The notes under the pieces: generated by a model
What the model was told of the DNA's origin: nothing
What the model saw: only the letters and a program-made list of their open reading frames with translations
The model's database searches: none
From: Fasciola hepatica
Taxonomy: Eukaryota > Platyhelminthes > Trematoda > Plagiorchiida > Fasciolidae
Assembly: GCA_948099385.1 (NCBI GenBank)
Contig: CANUEZ040000168.1
Span: 11,132,001 to 11,196,000 of the forward strand
Reading direction: 5' to 3'
DNA length: 64,000 nucleotides
Shown here: positions 1-10,649 of the stretch, piece by piece
How positions within the stretch are numbered: position 1 is the stretch's first letter
Layout of the letters: each line of letters starts with the position of its first letter
Program-made: the position numbers and the translations under genes

Positions 1-300
1 TGCCAACTTGTTCAATAAAGTCATCAGCTAGCACTACGATGTCAGAGTTTTTGCTGTTGAGAACGAGAGTGGTGAGTGCATCGTGGAACTCATCCTTCTG
101 TGTATCAGAGCTGTAATCTGCTGGGTCGTCTGCCGAACCGCGCTTAAAAAAGCTATCCTTTCGAACGCCAACTGAGCCCTGGAGTCTTCCAGTACATAAA
201 CGACTATAAGTCGGTATCCAGCGTAAAAGGGTAGCCTCAGCCTTATCAATCAAGATTATTCCTATGCCACGTTGACGTACAGCTTTAGCTGCTACGTCTC
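1..300 (-). mobile_element. LINE-A endonuclease fragment, cut by window edge
   Basis: The minus strand reads as part of an APE-type endonuclease of a non-LTR retrotransposon. It has a GIGIILIDKAEATLLRWIP block, matching GVGIALSIKAEGALLDWIP in the better copy near 34.5 kb. Close to base 1 it has DIVVLADDFIEQVG, where the family has a GDFNAQ-type active-site strand, so the glycine has become aspartate. The frame shifts at least once. The rest of the element lies beyond the left edge. The fragment faces away from the plus-strand copy that begins a few bases later. Confidence 0.7.
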
Positions 301-324
301 CTAAGGTGTGCAGGAAGTACCTCG

Positions 325-930
325 ATGAGATGCCCGGAACAGTTAGGTGAATCGCGCACCCTCGAGACAGTGGCCATTGACATCTGTCCCTTGTCCGAGA
401 CTCACACCCACGACCTTAATACCGCAGTTCGTCTGAATTTGCCCCCAGCACATACTTTCACTCTGCGCTTATCGGAAGATGCCGTGTGTACTGCATGTGG
501 TCATGCAGGTGTGGGAATCGCTTTGAGTGCTGGAGCTCAGTCTGCGCTACACAACTGGATCCCAGTCAACAGCAGATTGTGTGCAATTCATTAACAGGGT
601 TCGTTCAAAGCTAACAAAGGTTGTGACGGTAACGGTTGCCTGTTTGTTGCTGCTACCTTCACCCCTACTGACTGCAGTCCAGATACAGTCAGATATATAT
701 TCTACCAGCAACTTCACAGACTTCTTAGAAAGGCATCCCACAGACACGGTGGTACTGTCTGGAGATTTGAACGCCCACATTGGCCACCTAGGTCCAGACG
801 AGAGAAGGCTTGGAGGTCAAAGCGGCGTCGGCCATTAGTGCATAGGCAATGGCAATCGACTGCCCCGTCTATGCACAGACTATCGTTTATTCTTGTTGAC
901 TGCGAGCTTCCATAGCGGCTTTCGTCACAC
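325..930 (+). pseudogene. LINE-A endonuclease domain remnant
   Basis: The AP-endonuclase domain would nick the target DNA for target-primed reverse transcription. Two frames carry it. One holds GVGIALSAGAQSALHNWIPV (about 509-568). After a frameshift the next holds DTVVLSGDLNAHIGHLGPDE (about 745-804), the family's catalytic GD-N strand. A further piece at 867-930 corresponds to the DYRLFLL-type segment. Several frameshifts and stops make it inactive. Confidence 0.8.
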
Positions 931-1640
931 AGTCACATGGTGACCGTCATTCGCTGATGTCTTAGACAGAATAGGCCACATAGCCTCAGGCTACCACGGG
1001 CGTGGTTCTGTCAAGTCTTGTACGTCATACTGGAGCATACATCTAGATTCAGATCAGACCCTCGTGTGTACCCATCAAGTCAAACGTCCGCCGTCAACTG
1101 GTGGATGTAGATCAACTTTTCCGGACCTCATTCGAGGGGAAATCTCTGAATGAGCTTAGTACCCACACACATACAATATGACTTGTCGAACCACGGGCAA
1201 CACGTCCCAAATGCCATACAATTAACAAGTACCACATTTTGCGGACTGGTCACACTGCAGGAATCCACGAACTGGATATCATCGAGTTACCTTGAATTAC
1301 AAGGCAGCTGCCAGAGTATACCTGCCGGAAGCGAAAGCCACCAGTGCCCGCGCTCGGCTGCGAAGAAGGTTGATTAAAATCTTGCGAAGAAATCGAGAGT
1401 ATACGTGGTTCAAACGCGTAGCCGAAAGGCGACAGTCTGCTGCCACCGGCAGTGCCGGAAAAAGTTTACAACTCCTCCGATCCACAGGAAACAAGAAACC
1501 TGTAATGTGCGAGATAACCTGCGACGTAAACGGCCAACCAGTCCACCAGCTTTCACGGGGCATGGATTGATGGCCAGAGCACTTTAAGGAGCAGTTCAAT
1601 TGACCTTCAGCACCAGCGTCCCTGTTCAGTAATCCATCGG

Positions 1641-2340
1641 AACCAGTTCATGCTCCATGAACTGTCTGTACTGTTCTACCCACCAAAGAAGTCGATTGTG
1701 CGATTCACCACCTTAAGCGCAATAAAACTCTCGGCTGCGATAAAACCCCTCCCTCCCTCCGCCCTTTTCAAAATTGGGGGTATGTCCCTCTCAACGGGGC
1801 TCACTAGCCTCTTTACGGAGATCTGGACCCACAAATGCGTTCCAGAAAGTTTAAACTATATCTATCATCCCTATGTACAAAAAAGGAGCTATAAACATCT
1901 GTTCCTATCACCGAGGGATAAGTTTAATCTAGCTAGCATCAAAACGATTCTTCGTAAATTGTCCCGTCTATGCACAGACTATCGTCTACTCACGTTGAGT
2001 GCGAACCTCCAAAGCCGCTTTCGTCTGAACCAGTTCATGCTCCATGAACGTTCTGTTATGTCTCATCCACCGAAGAAGTAGATCGTGTGATCCACCTCCT
2101 CAGGCGCAATAAAGCTCTCGGCCCCGATGAACTCCCTCCCTCCGCTCCCTTCGAAGATAGCGGCATGTCCCTCTCAAAAGGGCTCACTAACCTCTTTACC
2201 GAGATCTGGACCCACGACTGCGTCCCGAAAGTTCAAACTGCATGTCTATCATCCGTATACATAAGAAAGGAGCTACAAACACCTGTCCCTAACGCCGAGG
2301 GATAAGTTTGATCTAGCTAGCGTCAATGCTATTAGCCTCA
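1641..2340 (+). repeat. Tandem duplication inside LINE-A with an EN scrap between copies
   Basis: The segment beginning aaccagttcatgctccatga occurs at 1641 and again near 2029. Both copies run through the RT N-terminal region (an LFTEIWTH block) and end with a gagggataagttt stretch near 1912 and 2298. Between them, at about 1964-2027, lies a scrap closely matching 867-927 of the upstream endonuclease region (shared cgtctatgcacagactatcg). The unit is about 388 bases. The copies differ at many positions, so the duplication is old. Confidence 0.8.
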
Positions 2341-2689
2341 ATAATTCACGGGTTCTTTTCCACGGCCTGAATGAGAACCTGCGCACTCCATCTCTGCTTG
2401 CAACTCTGATCGCTCTAGTCCGCCGTGGGAAATCAGATGACAACTCAGCTCGTCAAAACCACTGCTTTTCATAGGAATTACAACGCGGTATTTAAAGTGA
2501 AAATCGAATATACCTGAACTCGAGCGTCCAGTTAGGTTCAAGCCCTGTTGAATTGATAAGCTGATAAAAACTTTTGCCGGGTTGATTGCTGATCCGCTGG
2601 ACCGATTTGCGTCGGACTGTAGATGACTGTTCGATCAGCGAAAAGGGGTAACTTCTTGCATGATTCGCAAAATTACTGACTATTGCTTA

Positions 2690-3460
2690 TTTAATCCAGC
2701 CTGGCACGCTCGAGCTCGTTAACGGCTTGCTTGAAAAAAATCTTTTTCGTTTTCAACTTCCTCACACCTCCACAGATTGTCTCCAGTTCGCGAACAACAT
2801 GTCTGTGAATAACAGTCTGGTTTTCGACCCAACCGCGGGTGCATCGACCACATTTACACCATCCGTCAAATAATCAAACTCCACCACACATATCATGGAC
2901 CGGTGGTAATCTTATTTTTGGATATCCGAGCAGCTTTTGATTCCGTTAATAGGACGACCCTCCGGGTTTGTTTCGTTTGACGGAGAGGGCTTGACAAGTA
3001 TGTCAAAATCATCCAAGCGCTATACCATCAGACTTCAGGCCGAGTACAAGCATATGGCTCATCGTCACCTTACTTTCCAGTTGGAAGCGGCGTGCGTCAA
3101 GGCTCCCCACTCTCACCCGTCCTGTTTAATTTTGCGATCGACGAAATCCCACAAAAGGCATAAGGAAATCATACGAACGAAGGCGTTGAGATCCTACCTG
3201 GTAACAGACTTCTGTATTTAGACTATGCAGATGACATCGCACTGGTTTGCGACGATGTCACTTTGGCACAGTGCATCCTAGACAACCTTGCGTCGTCTGT
3301 ATTACAGTACAGAATGTGCTTTTCATCCTCCAGTGTAAAGTGTTTCTACAATAATGGCAGGAGTCCATCCCCGTACTTACCCTCACCACCGATAGTTAAG
3401 AAATGGTCGAAACGTTTTTTTTACTTGAGAAGCTGTATACTTGCTGACGGGTAGTTGGGG
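2690..3460 (+). pseudogene. LINE-A reverse transcriptase core remnant
   Basis: Reverse transcriptase motifs appear in order across frames. FRPNRGCIDH-type sequence lies near 2830. LFLDIRAAFDSVNR, with the first catalytic aspartate, is near 2914-2955. VRQGSPLSPVLFNFAIDEI is near 3090-3148. YADDIALV, the catalytic YADD box, is near 3223-3250. Frameshifts and stops separate the blocks, for example right after the FAIDEIPQKA stretch. The catalytic residues are still readable, but no continuous protein could be made. Confidence 0.85.
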
Positions 3461-3899
3461 ACGATGCGAACAACTGAACAGCGAAGGCTCAATTGGCGTT
3501 CTGCAATTCATTTTACTTAAGAATACCTCGCGAGTTTGGTGATAACAACGAATAAACGGTTACACAGTTCGAATGCGCGTTTATGGAACCATGCGTGCCG
3601 CGTATCCAATTAGTGCAATAATATCGCTCCGCAGGCTTCGTTAGCTAGGGCACGTGTTGCGTATGATAACCCATTGACTGTTCCATCGTGTTTCATTCGT
3701 TGAGCCTAAGGTTGGCTGCAATCGACACCGTGGAGGCAAAGTCACGACATGGCACCGACCTATCAGAGTTGAAATCAAGACTTGCGTTTTCCGGTTTCTC
3801 AAGCTTGCATGGCTGGGGACCTCGAGATCCGCTACAGTCTATCTTCTCTTGAGAAAGGTTATTCGTGGTGCCCGAAAAGGCGACAACCTACCAACGATT

Positions 3900-4640
3900 T
3901 TGACTACGCTGTTATTGAACAATAAAATTGGATGCAGATCAAGCAGGTAGCGAAGGGCTCTTTACTTGATCCCATCTGAAAGATAGCGAGGGAAATCGGA
4001 AACCCCAAACGAGGTATGATTATAGTACTCAAGGTTGGTGTGTTAGGGCGCTCTATTGAAAAAAAGAATCCTGGGAGGAAGAACCGTTTCGTCAACTTCA
4101 GAAACGTGAACAGGATCAAATGAGAGAAAGACGAAGATAATGGCAGACCCAGAAACACCGCAGCGTTCAGTTCGTTGACCATTCACCTTATACTTCTGTG
4201 CTCTGGTCTCAGTTGCTACTTCATACCATGGTCTAGCCAGGAGCAAAACGGACGGTAACATAGGGAGCAAACAAGCAGAAAAAAAGTAATGAGTGAAGGT
4301 CATGTAGATGATGCAAAATTTAGACTACAGCTACGCTACCGACCGCGGCACCTATATTACCTAATATCTCTAAGGCATCCGTGGGCGGATCTCGTGGATC
4401 TCAACCCGGATACCTAGCGCGCCTTATTTGGCCAAATGCGCCGGTCAAAATGGTCGTGAACTGGCCACCTCGGCCCACCCTCAAACCCCTAACTGCCTCG
4501 AGGACCAAGTTAGTCTATCTTTGGCCGTGCGTAACACATGTCCCAGCTATGTGAACCCGTTTAGCATACACGGTTTACCTCAGCGTACTGATACGGTACC
4601 GTAGAAGAAGTGGAACGGAGCGACGAAACTAAACAGCTTT
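3900..4640 (-). mobile_element. LINE-A 3' fragment
   Basis: The section from about 4170 to 4610 resembles 31700-32110, the 3' part of the minus-strand LINE-A. Shared blocks include cttctgtgctctggt...cagttgctac and gcgtaacac..tcccagc. Only the C-terminal end and 3' UTR are represented, as expected of 5'-truncated insertions. A stretch near 4380-4480 also resembles 25460-25570. The left boundary is uncertain. Confidence 0.55.
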
Positions 4641-5990
4641 GATTTTGCATTTGAGTGTTTCCCATTTTGATCCAATCTACAGTGACATCAACAGCCCCAC
4701 CGAAGGTGTATCCGAAGGTACACTTCTTGATTTGTGTGGATAAGGAGCAGTGTCGATTTGTTTTTACAATTACTTCTAATGCACTTGGTCATACGTCCGA
4801 ATATCTTCAATCCTCAGGTAGACGGACGTTTTAGACCCAAAGTATTAAATACTCAGCATATTCTTCTGTCGCCTCGAAGACGGGTACTTCTTGCCCTTTA
4901 AACCACTGTCCACCAGTTCAGTAGTCCTTTATGTCTGACTGAATTTCTGTCGAAAGTTAACTGATCAAGTGTGTGATAGTGTAGCGAAGAAAGCAAGACG
5001 AATGATGAAAACCTGTTTTTGATCAGCCAGACAAGTCAAGTTGGTAAAGCATGTACAACCGTTTCCAGACCGCACTGTAGCAACATTGATTCCTCGGCTG
5101 TCCGAGAATTTCGGCTGCGTTCTGGCCAGTTGCCTACGGCCATTAGCTTTTTCTTTTGTGCAGTATTTCCGATTGTTCCGGTTGACGGCTTGATTGGTAG
5201 CCCCTCACATAGGCTATCTTTCTGGTTGCCTGAGATTTCGCTACGTTTCATCTGCTGATCCGTATATCTCTTTTTGTCTGCTGTGGAATGCTTCCGACAT
5301 ATTCACCGTCTGTTCTTTGGTCAGCGGCTCTTGATTAGTTAGCCCGATCAATTCGATACTCAACTTGTTCTGTTATTACGGCATTCTCGGCTACAATAGC
5401 AGAATACGGGGAGAATTACGAGTGAAATCATCAGATAGAGGAACAAATAAATGGTGGGAATTTATATGCGCCACTGATCACCACGTTACAATATCCCTCC
5501 AATCATCGAATGAATAGATTCCCTAGATCTGACCTAAGAAACTTGACCAACCCCGTCCCCTAGGTCTTAAATGACTTCCTTCTCATGTACTCTGCGTCGT
5601 TATACTTCTTACAATAAAAATCTGTCGTAGTGAACATCGGACACCTAAATTTCTGGATCCTTGGACGTGTGCAGCACGTCCTAATTAAACTAACCTGTTT
5701 GCATTGAGTACCTGATCTGAAACTGAGGTATCCTACGTCTAAACTCCGGATCGCTAATCCGATCTTCGCACTATCCGGGGGTCGCAAAATCCCTTATCAA
5801 CGTGGATATTTCACACTCACAAAGTTGCCCACCCGATTCGTCTTTTCAACACAGCGTGTTGGTCACTAATGTCCAGCACACAATACGGAGGTGGTCCATG
5901 AAACTGGATGGTTTTCCACACCAATCTTGTGGTCTGGTCCCTTGCCTTTTTATTATATGCTTGTGCATGAGTGCAGTGGATTAGGTGAAT
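4641..5990. other. Unassigned intergenic DNA
   Basis: No convincing exon, RNA gene or known repeat was found. The open frames here are short, lie on both strands over the same bases and show no domain signature. Confidence 0.5.
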
Positions 5991-5994
5991 ACCC

Positions 5995-6220
5995 CAAAGC
6001 TACAAAGGCCCGCTGCACTGTTAACGATAACCGGGAACCAGAACCTGAGACTTGGAATGGGTAACCACATAAGATCCCGACAGGTCAGGTGTGGTAACGA
6101 TGCGGACGACAGGGACTTATTTTCTACCTCCAAAAAGACCGACAGGGGTAGGATGCGAAGCTGTGAGTTGGTTATCGAATGCTCTAAGCTATTGGACCAC
6201 TACCGGTCGACAGGAACACA
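5995..6220 (-). mobile_element. SINE-A copy
   Basis: The minus strand matches the SINE-A consensus seen in five other places here: a vacaggtcaggtgtggtaacg-like block, a cctgagactt(c/g)ga block and a cactgttaacgataaccggg-like 3' section. The tRNA-like head should lie at the right end near 6190-6215 (a gaatgctctaagctattggac stretch), but it is degraded. Confidence 0.65.
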
Positions 6221-6817
6221 ATTCGATCGAATGCTTTCTTGAGTTTCCCACTAATGTTTTGAAAAGTCCTTCGTCTAGTGATCAGTATATTTCACAATGC
6301 TGTGTGCTGACATGTTCTGGTTCACCCACTAGGCGGCTGGCTCCATAGGAAATGCCAATGCGAGCGTGTGGACAAAACCGTCTATTAGAAAACAGCGATT
6401 AGATCACGAAGACTGCAGCATCTAAAAGATTCGATCGGTGCTTCGAAATGAAATAATACGTAGAAGTTTATGTACTGACTTTTTTAAGCCATAGTCAGAC
6501 TTATGAATCGTATAGAAGAACTAGTCTATCTGCCATAGTGTACACTCGTCCCGTGACGGACAGTCGGGAGGTCACGTCAAAAACACAGATGATTGATGTC
6601 GGTGAAAGTTAGCTACGCCCTTTGTTAGCATGTTGACACTTATTCGTCATCAGACAACGGGTGAATCGCCGTTGCAAAATTCGTTTCTTATTTCCCTTGT
6701 CCAGATAAGGTCCGGTCAGTTTAGTGCGAAAACAGTGTTTTGCATTTCTGTGGTGTATGCACAACGCGCCTCAAATATTAAGTCGCTGATTTTCAGAATG
6801 TTCAGTACTCTTTGGTG

Positions 6818-7000
6818 GTAGACAGTAATCCACTGTCGTCCGGATCGTTACCACACCTGATCTATTAAGACTTTACGTCGTTCTTCGCCACTCCAAGTCT
6901 CAGGGTTAGGTTACCGGTTATCCCCAATAGTGCAGTGGGCCCTCGTGGCTATGGGGTACATACCTCTTCCACTGCACTTATGCGCAACCATGTAATAAAA
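6818..7000 (+). mobile_element. SINE-A copy, 5' truncated
   Basis: It begins with ggtggtagacagtaatccac and carries the family blocks cggatcgttaccacacctga, ccaagtctcagg and gttatccccaatagtgcag. It ends in catgtaataaaaaag, an A-rich tail. The tRNA-like promoter head seen in the copies at 20.6 and 63.6 kb is absent. It is inverted relative to the copy at 6.0-6.2 kb. Confidence 0.75.
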
Positions 7001-7850
7001 AAGTGAACCGAATCTTAGTTTATTTTTGGTATTTTTCTACATATCTATTTCGATGTGGAGATTAAGTGATACGGATGCCTACTCATCTCACGTCGAACTG
7101 TGATAAACTGCTGTCGCTAACCGAAACTCAATTTTGGCTACGTAGTATTGATACACTGAATTAGAAATTGTCTTCAGCTTCGAAAAACTAGTGATGATGA
7201 CCACGGGTAATATCCCAAAACAAACTGGTAGTAATTGTTTTTGACCTCAACTCCGAAAATATCGAATTCCTTTTGTTCTTTACGGTCTTCCGAATCACAT
7301 CTCCGCGTGTCCTGTCTATCTCCACTTGGCTTCATTCAGCATCAAAAACTTATACATTACATCTCTAAACAAAGCATATGCCTCAACAAGTATAAGCTAC
7401 CGTGTCTGCCCATTTCAGTCTAGTTCCAGCCCTCTCAGAGAGGGTCTCATGCTGTCCCACTGATTGGGGCATAATATCACCAGGTACACAATTTGGACGA
7501 CAAGCGCTATAGAGGAGATCGACACCGGTAAATCAGATTGGTTCTGTTTTAAGCGGAGAGATAAGATTTTGTAGTTAGGTTCATTCACTCACTCAGATCA
7601 GACTGAGCCGATTTTTCAGAGCAGAAACGTTCTTTTGCGCCCATCCACATTGGTAATTGTGTGTAGACTTTCTGTTAACTTCATTGCGCTCATTTGATCT
7701 ATTCACGATTAGAATAATAGCCAAAATCGGCGTACGAAGAAACAAGGCACGTCGTAAAATAGCGTCCTTTGTTAGGATAATAATTCGTTATTTTAACTGC
7801 TCAGTCAGTCATTAGAAAGCCGATGGCCGACATTTATTCTCTCCAGATGG
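7001..7850. other. Unassigned intergenic DNA upstream of PDCD7
   Basis: It lies upstream of host gene 1 and may contain its promoter. No TATA element, CpG-rich block or other convincing promoter signal was recognised. Confidence 0.4.
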
Positions 7851-7856
7851 AAGCAC

Positions 7857-8120
7857 ATGTCTCACTTTGATCTTTCTCTGGCGCGGAACGTGCTGCTTCT
7901 TCTGGTGGCCATTGCCCATGCAATTGGTGACGATTACCGTGTGGGAAAAGAAGTTGACCTCATACTAAATCTCTTGTGTACTCTTTTCATCTTATTTGAG
8001 GACCTTTTAGTGTTTTCAGCCACCCTTCAACTCTTGCTATTGAGTGTGTTCATATCAAACTCATTTTCTTATTTACGTGTCCATGTTTTCAGTTTTTATG
8101 AGAAGTTGTGTTTTTTCTGA
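7857..8120 (+). CDS. Uncertain signal-peptide-like ORF
   Basis: An ATG-initiated frame of 87 codons with a hydrophobic N terminus (NVLLLLVAIAHAI) like a signal peptide, followed by DDYRVGKEVDLILN. That segment weakly resembles the Y-x-x-G-x-E-V-x-L-x-x-N start of mature TM9SF (nonaspanin) proteins. Downstream the frame runs into low-complexity hydrophobic sequence with no family resemblance. If real it would be a first exon or a broken fragment, since nothing nearby continues it. It ends about 85 bases before the PDCD7 start codon on the same strand. Chance is the leading alternative. Confidence 0.2.
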   Translation: MSHFDLSLARNVLLLLVAIAHAIGDDYRVGKEVDLILNLLCTLFILFEDLLVFSATLQLLLLSVFISNSFSYLRVHVFSFYEKLCFF

Positions 8121-8172
8121 GACCTCAACATTTTTATCATTTGATACGGTCAGCTATTGGCTTCCGGTCCTC

Positions 8173-8188
8173 TCGTCTCTATTTACAG
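8173..8188 (+). promoter_or_regulatory. Splice acceptor just before the PDCD7 start codon
   Basis: A pyrimidine-rich run, ctctcgtctctatttacag, ends in AG at 8187-8188, only 16 bases before the ATG. It may be the acceptor of a 5'-UTR intron or a spliced-leader trans-splice site, a process known in flatworms. Sequence alone cannot separate these. Confidence 0.5.
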
Positions 8189-8204
8189 CGTGCAACCTAC
8201 CGTA

Positions 8205-8675
8205 ATGTACCGTCGTCCATGGCCTCCTCTCAACCCTTACGCAATGCGGTATCTGCCACCAGGCACCCAACCACAGGGTCCTTTTGGGCCACCTGTCTTC
8301 AGGCCTTCAGCACCGCGTTTTCCAGTCCCCCCGCCTTATGGGCTTGGGCCTCCAGTGCACTCCTTCCAAAGGACTCTGAATCAATGGCCCCAACGTGGTA
8401 TTTCCCATCAGCCACTCATTCAGCGTCCGGCCATCTCAGAAACCACCTCTCTGAATTTAACGGTACAAACGTCTTCTGATTTTTCCGTCGTGAACCGATG
8501 GAATTCTTGGCTAGCAGAGACGGAGCATCGGTTGTTGGCGCATCGTCAGTGTACGAGAAAAGGTGTACCTTCTCTACCGGAAATTCGCGCCCGGTTTCTA
8601 CAATGGAAACAATTGATTGAGATGTTGCGAAGTGCACGTTCTGATGCATGTGAATCGAATAATCTTGCTTATGAG
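8205..8675 (+). CDS. PDCD7: PDCD7 exon 1: proline-rich N terminus
   Basis: It encodes residues 1-157. Residues 1-55 are rich in Pro, Gly, Phe and Tyr (MYRRPWPPLNPYAMRYLPPG...), as in PDCD7. Residues 98-116 include RWNSWLAETEHRLLAHR. Residues 122-134 are PSLPEIRARFLQW, aligning with the PSLGEVRARLLRA block of the human protein. The ATG is the first in frame after the acceptor at 8188. The donor is GAG|GTAACT at 8675/8676, phase 0; the frame would otherwise run 14 codons further to a stop. Confidence 0.85.
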
Positions 8676-10598
8676 GTAACTTTCCGCCGTATGCAACGTA
8701 ACTGCCTTGCTCGGTAAATCAATCGACATCATGGTTGTATTTGGTTCTTAAGTGTGCTGCAATAATGATCGCAACCGGGATCTTGGCCAAGTGTGACTTC
8801 TTAGGCTCTCGGGTCGTGGTCCACAAAACATGCCTCGTGAATGGTTGGAGACATTGAGCGATCCGGCTAGATGCTGTTGTTAGTAGCGTTACTGCGTTTG
8901 AACTATTTCTTCGTCTGCATGATTTCCTTCCGCGTCTTTTGTTCTCCATTTGTTTCCTCTTTTTGCCTCGATTCATTGCGCACCTGATTCGATGGTTGTG
9001 CATAAGAAGCAACGATAACCGCAGCAGAGCAGTGCGAGGCTACTGATTGAACGATCGGAACTGAACCTAGCGTGCCGTCGAGTATATCTTAAAGGATATC
9101 CGGGTACCGTGATTAGTGATGCGCTAACATAAGAACTATCCTCGTGCATTTTCCATTCTGCGCACGTCTGTAATGTCCGAAATCGCCTTTTTCCCTATTT
9201 TCTATCTTTTTTGTATCACTCTGGTGTTTCTTAAAGTCAGCAAACGTTCTCGGGGTATGGTTATTGCTTTTACTTTGGTGTATCTTGTAGTTCGAAACAG
9301 TTGTGAAAAGTCAAGCCGAACTGCTTTTCCTTTTCGTATTTCTTTTGCCGATGAGGAATAAGAGATATTGATTTGATAAAATTTGGTCATTTCTTGCAAT
9401 GGGAACCTTAAATGTTGAACTTGATCCGCGCAGGAAATATCAGGCCTCTCCAGTTGTGATCTATTCCATTTACGACAGGCTGATGGTATGTGGCAGTAAC
9501 CAAAGTCAGTCTACCGAAGTGATGTAAAAGGATACTGGCTGCATGATGCTCATAATGATCGTTCACCGTCGATGGTGGTAGACAGTAATCCACTATTGTG
9601 CGGATCGTTACCATACCTGACCTATTGGGACCTTATGTGGTTCTCTACTCCAGGTCTCAGGTTCTGGTTCGCGGTTATCGGCAATAGTGTAGTGGTGGAC
9701 CTTTGTGGTAATTGGTACACAATCCCTTCATTGCACTCATTCGCAAGCATGTAATAGAAAAAATCAATAGTTTTTTTAAGATGAGCAGTTTCTTTCTTTC
9801 TCGGATCTTTAATCACATTCGTTCTGTTTTTTTTACTTCCGAACAATACGAGTTTTCCGATGTTCATACCTATTTCTTCTCATATCCATTATAGACGGTA
9901 ATGTGATCGATTTGTTTGGTTATTCGATTCACTGCTACCTCAGCTGATAATATGAACTTTTATACGCCGCCAACAGTACAAGATTCGCGTTCATCTGGTG
10001 ACTTGCTGATGGGTTGTCCCCATGGTCTCATTCTGTCTATTTCAGACCGAACTTACGCAGCTAGAAACAGAATGCTCCGCTTCGGACCTGGTAAACTGTA
10101 TACGGCGCAGAGTGCGTCAGGTTGCAAAAAAGCGCGTGAGTTCTACTTACAGAATCACCTACGACTTTACATTGATCCAATCTCAGCCACAAATTAGTAC
10201 CATGTGCTTCATATTGTCTTGTTCGCTTACACCTAAAGACACACACACACACACATTTTAATCACCTGTTCACAAGCCTAGTCTTGTCCCTGCAACGGTT
10301 GGACCGTAGATGAAGTGTAGTTTATTTTCCTCCAAATTTAGTGTACTCTTGGTCGCACACGACCGCCAGTGAGGGGAACCTATCAGAAAATTGGTATTAG
10401 CATAATCCCAGTTTATGCTTGGTTTGGAGGTCATAGGGGCATAAATAATAATCTGTGATTCAATTCCTTAATACTCACGGCTGGTTGGGGTTAAAAAGGC
10501 AGTCTAAACAACTGATTGAAGATACTGAAAGAAATATCAACAAATTATGGGCAGTGTCACCTCCTACCAAGTAAGACCATCTGCGAAAGTGTTTATAC

Positions 10599-10649
<51 letters not shown>

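Larger units (their letters stand above)
325..3870 (+). mobile_element. LINE-A, decayed nearly full-length copy (EN and RT)
   Basis: A non-LTR retrotransposon with domains in the expected order: endonuclease (about 325-960), a basic linker (about 1290-1500), reverse transcriptase (about 2030-3460) and a C-terminal block (3470-3850). The linker contains RRRLIKILRRNRE, like the copy near 33.6 kb. The frame is broken by many stops and frameshifts, so it is a dead copy. A tandem duplication disturbs its middle (separate entry). It belongs to the same family as the minus-strand element at 31.66-35.8 kb. The C-terminal style resembles RTE-like elements, but the clade was judged by eye only. Confidence 0.85.

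Noticed and set aside
8676..8717. Extension of PDCD7 exon 1 to the in-frame stop at 8717
   Set aside because: The GAG|GTAACT donor at 8675 matches the phase of exon 2. The extra 14 codons do not resemble the family and would truncate the protein.
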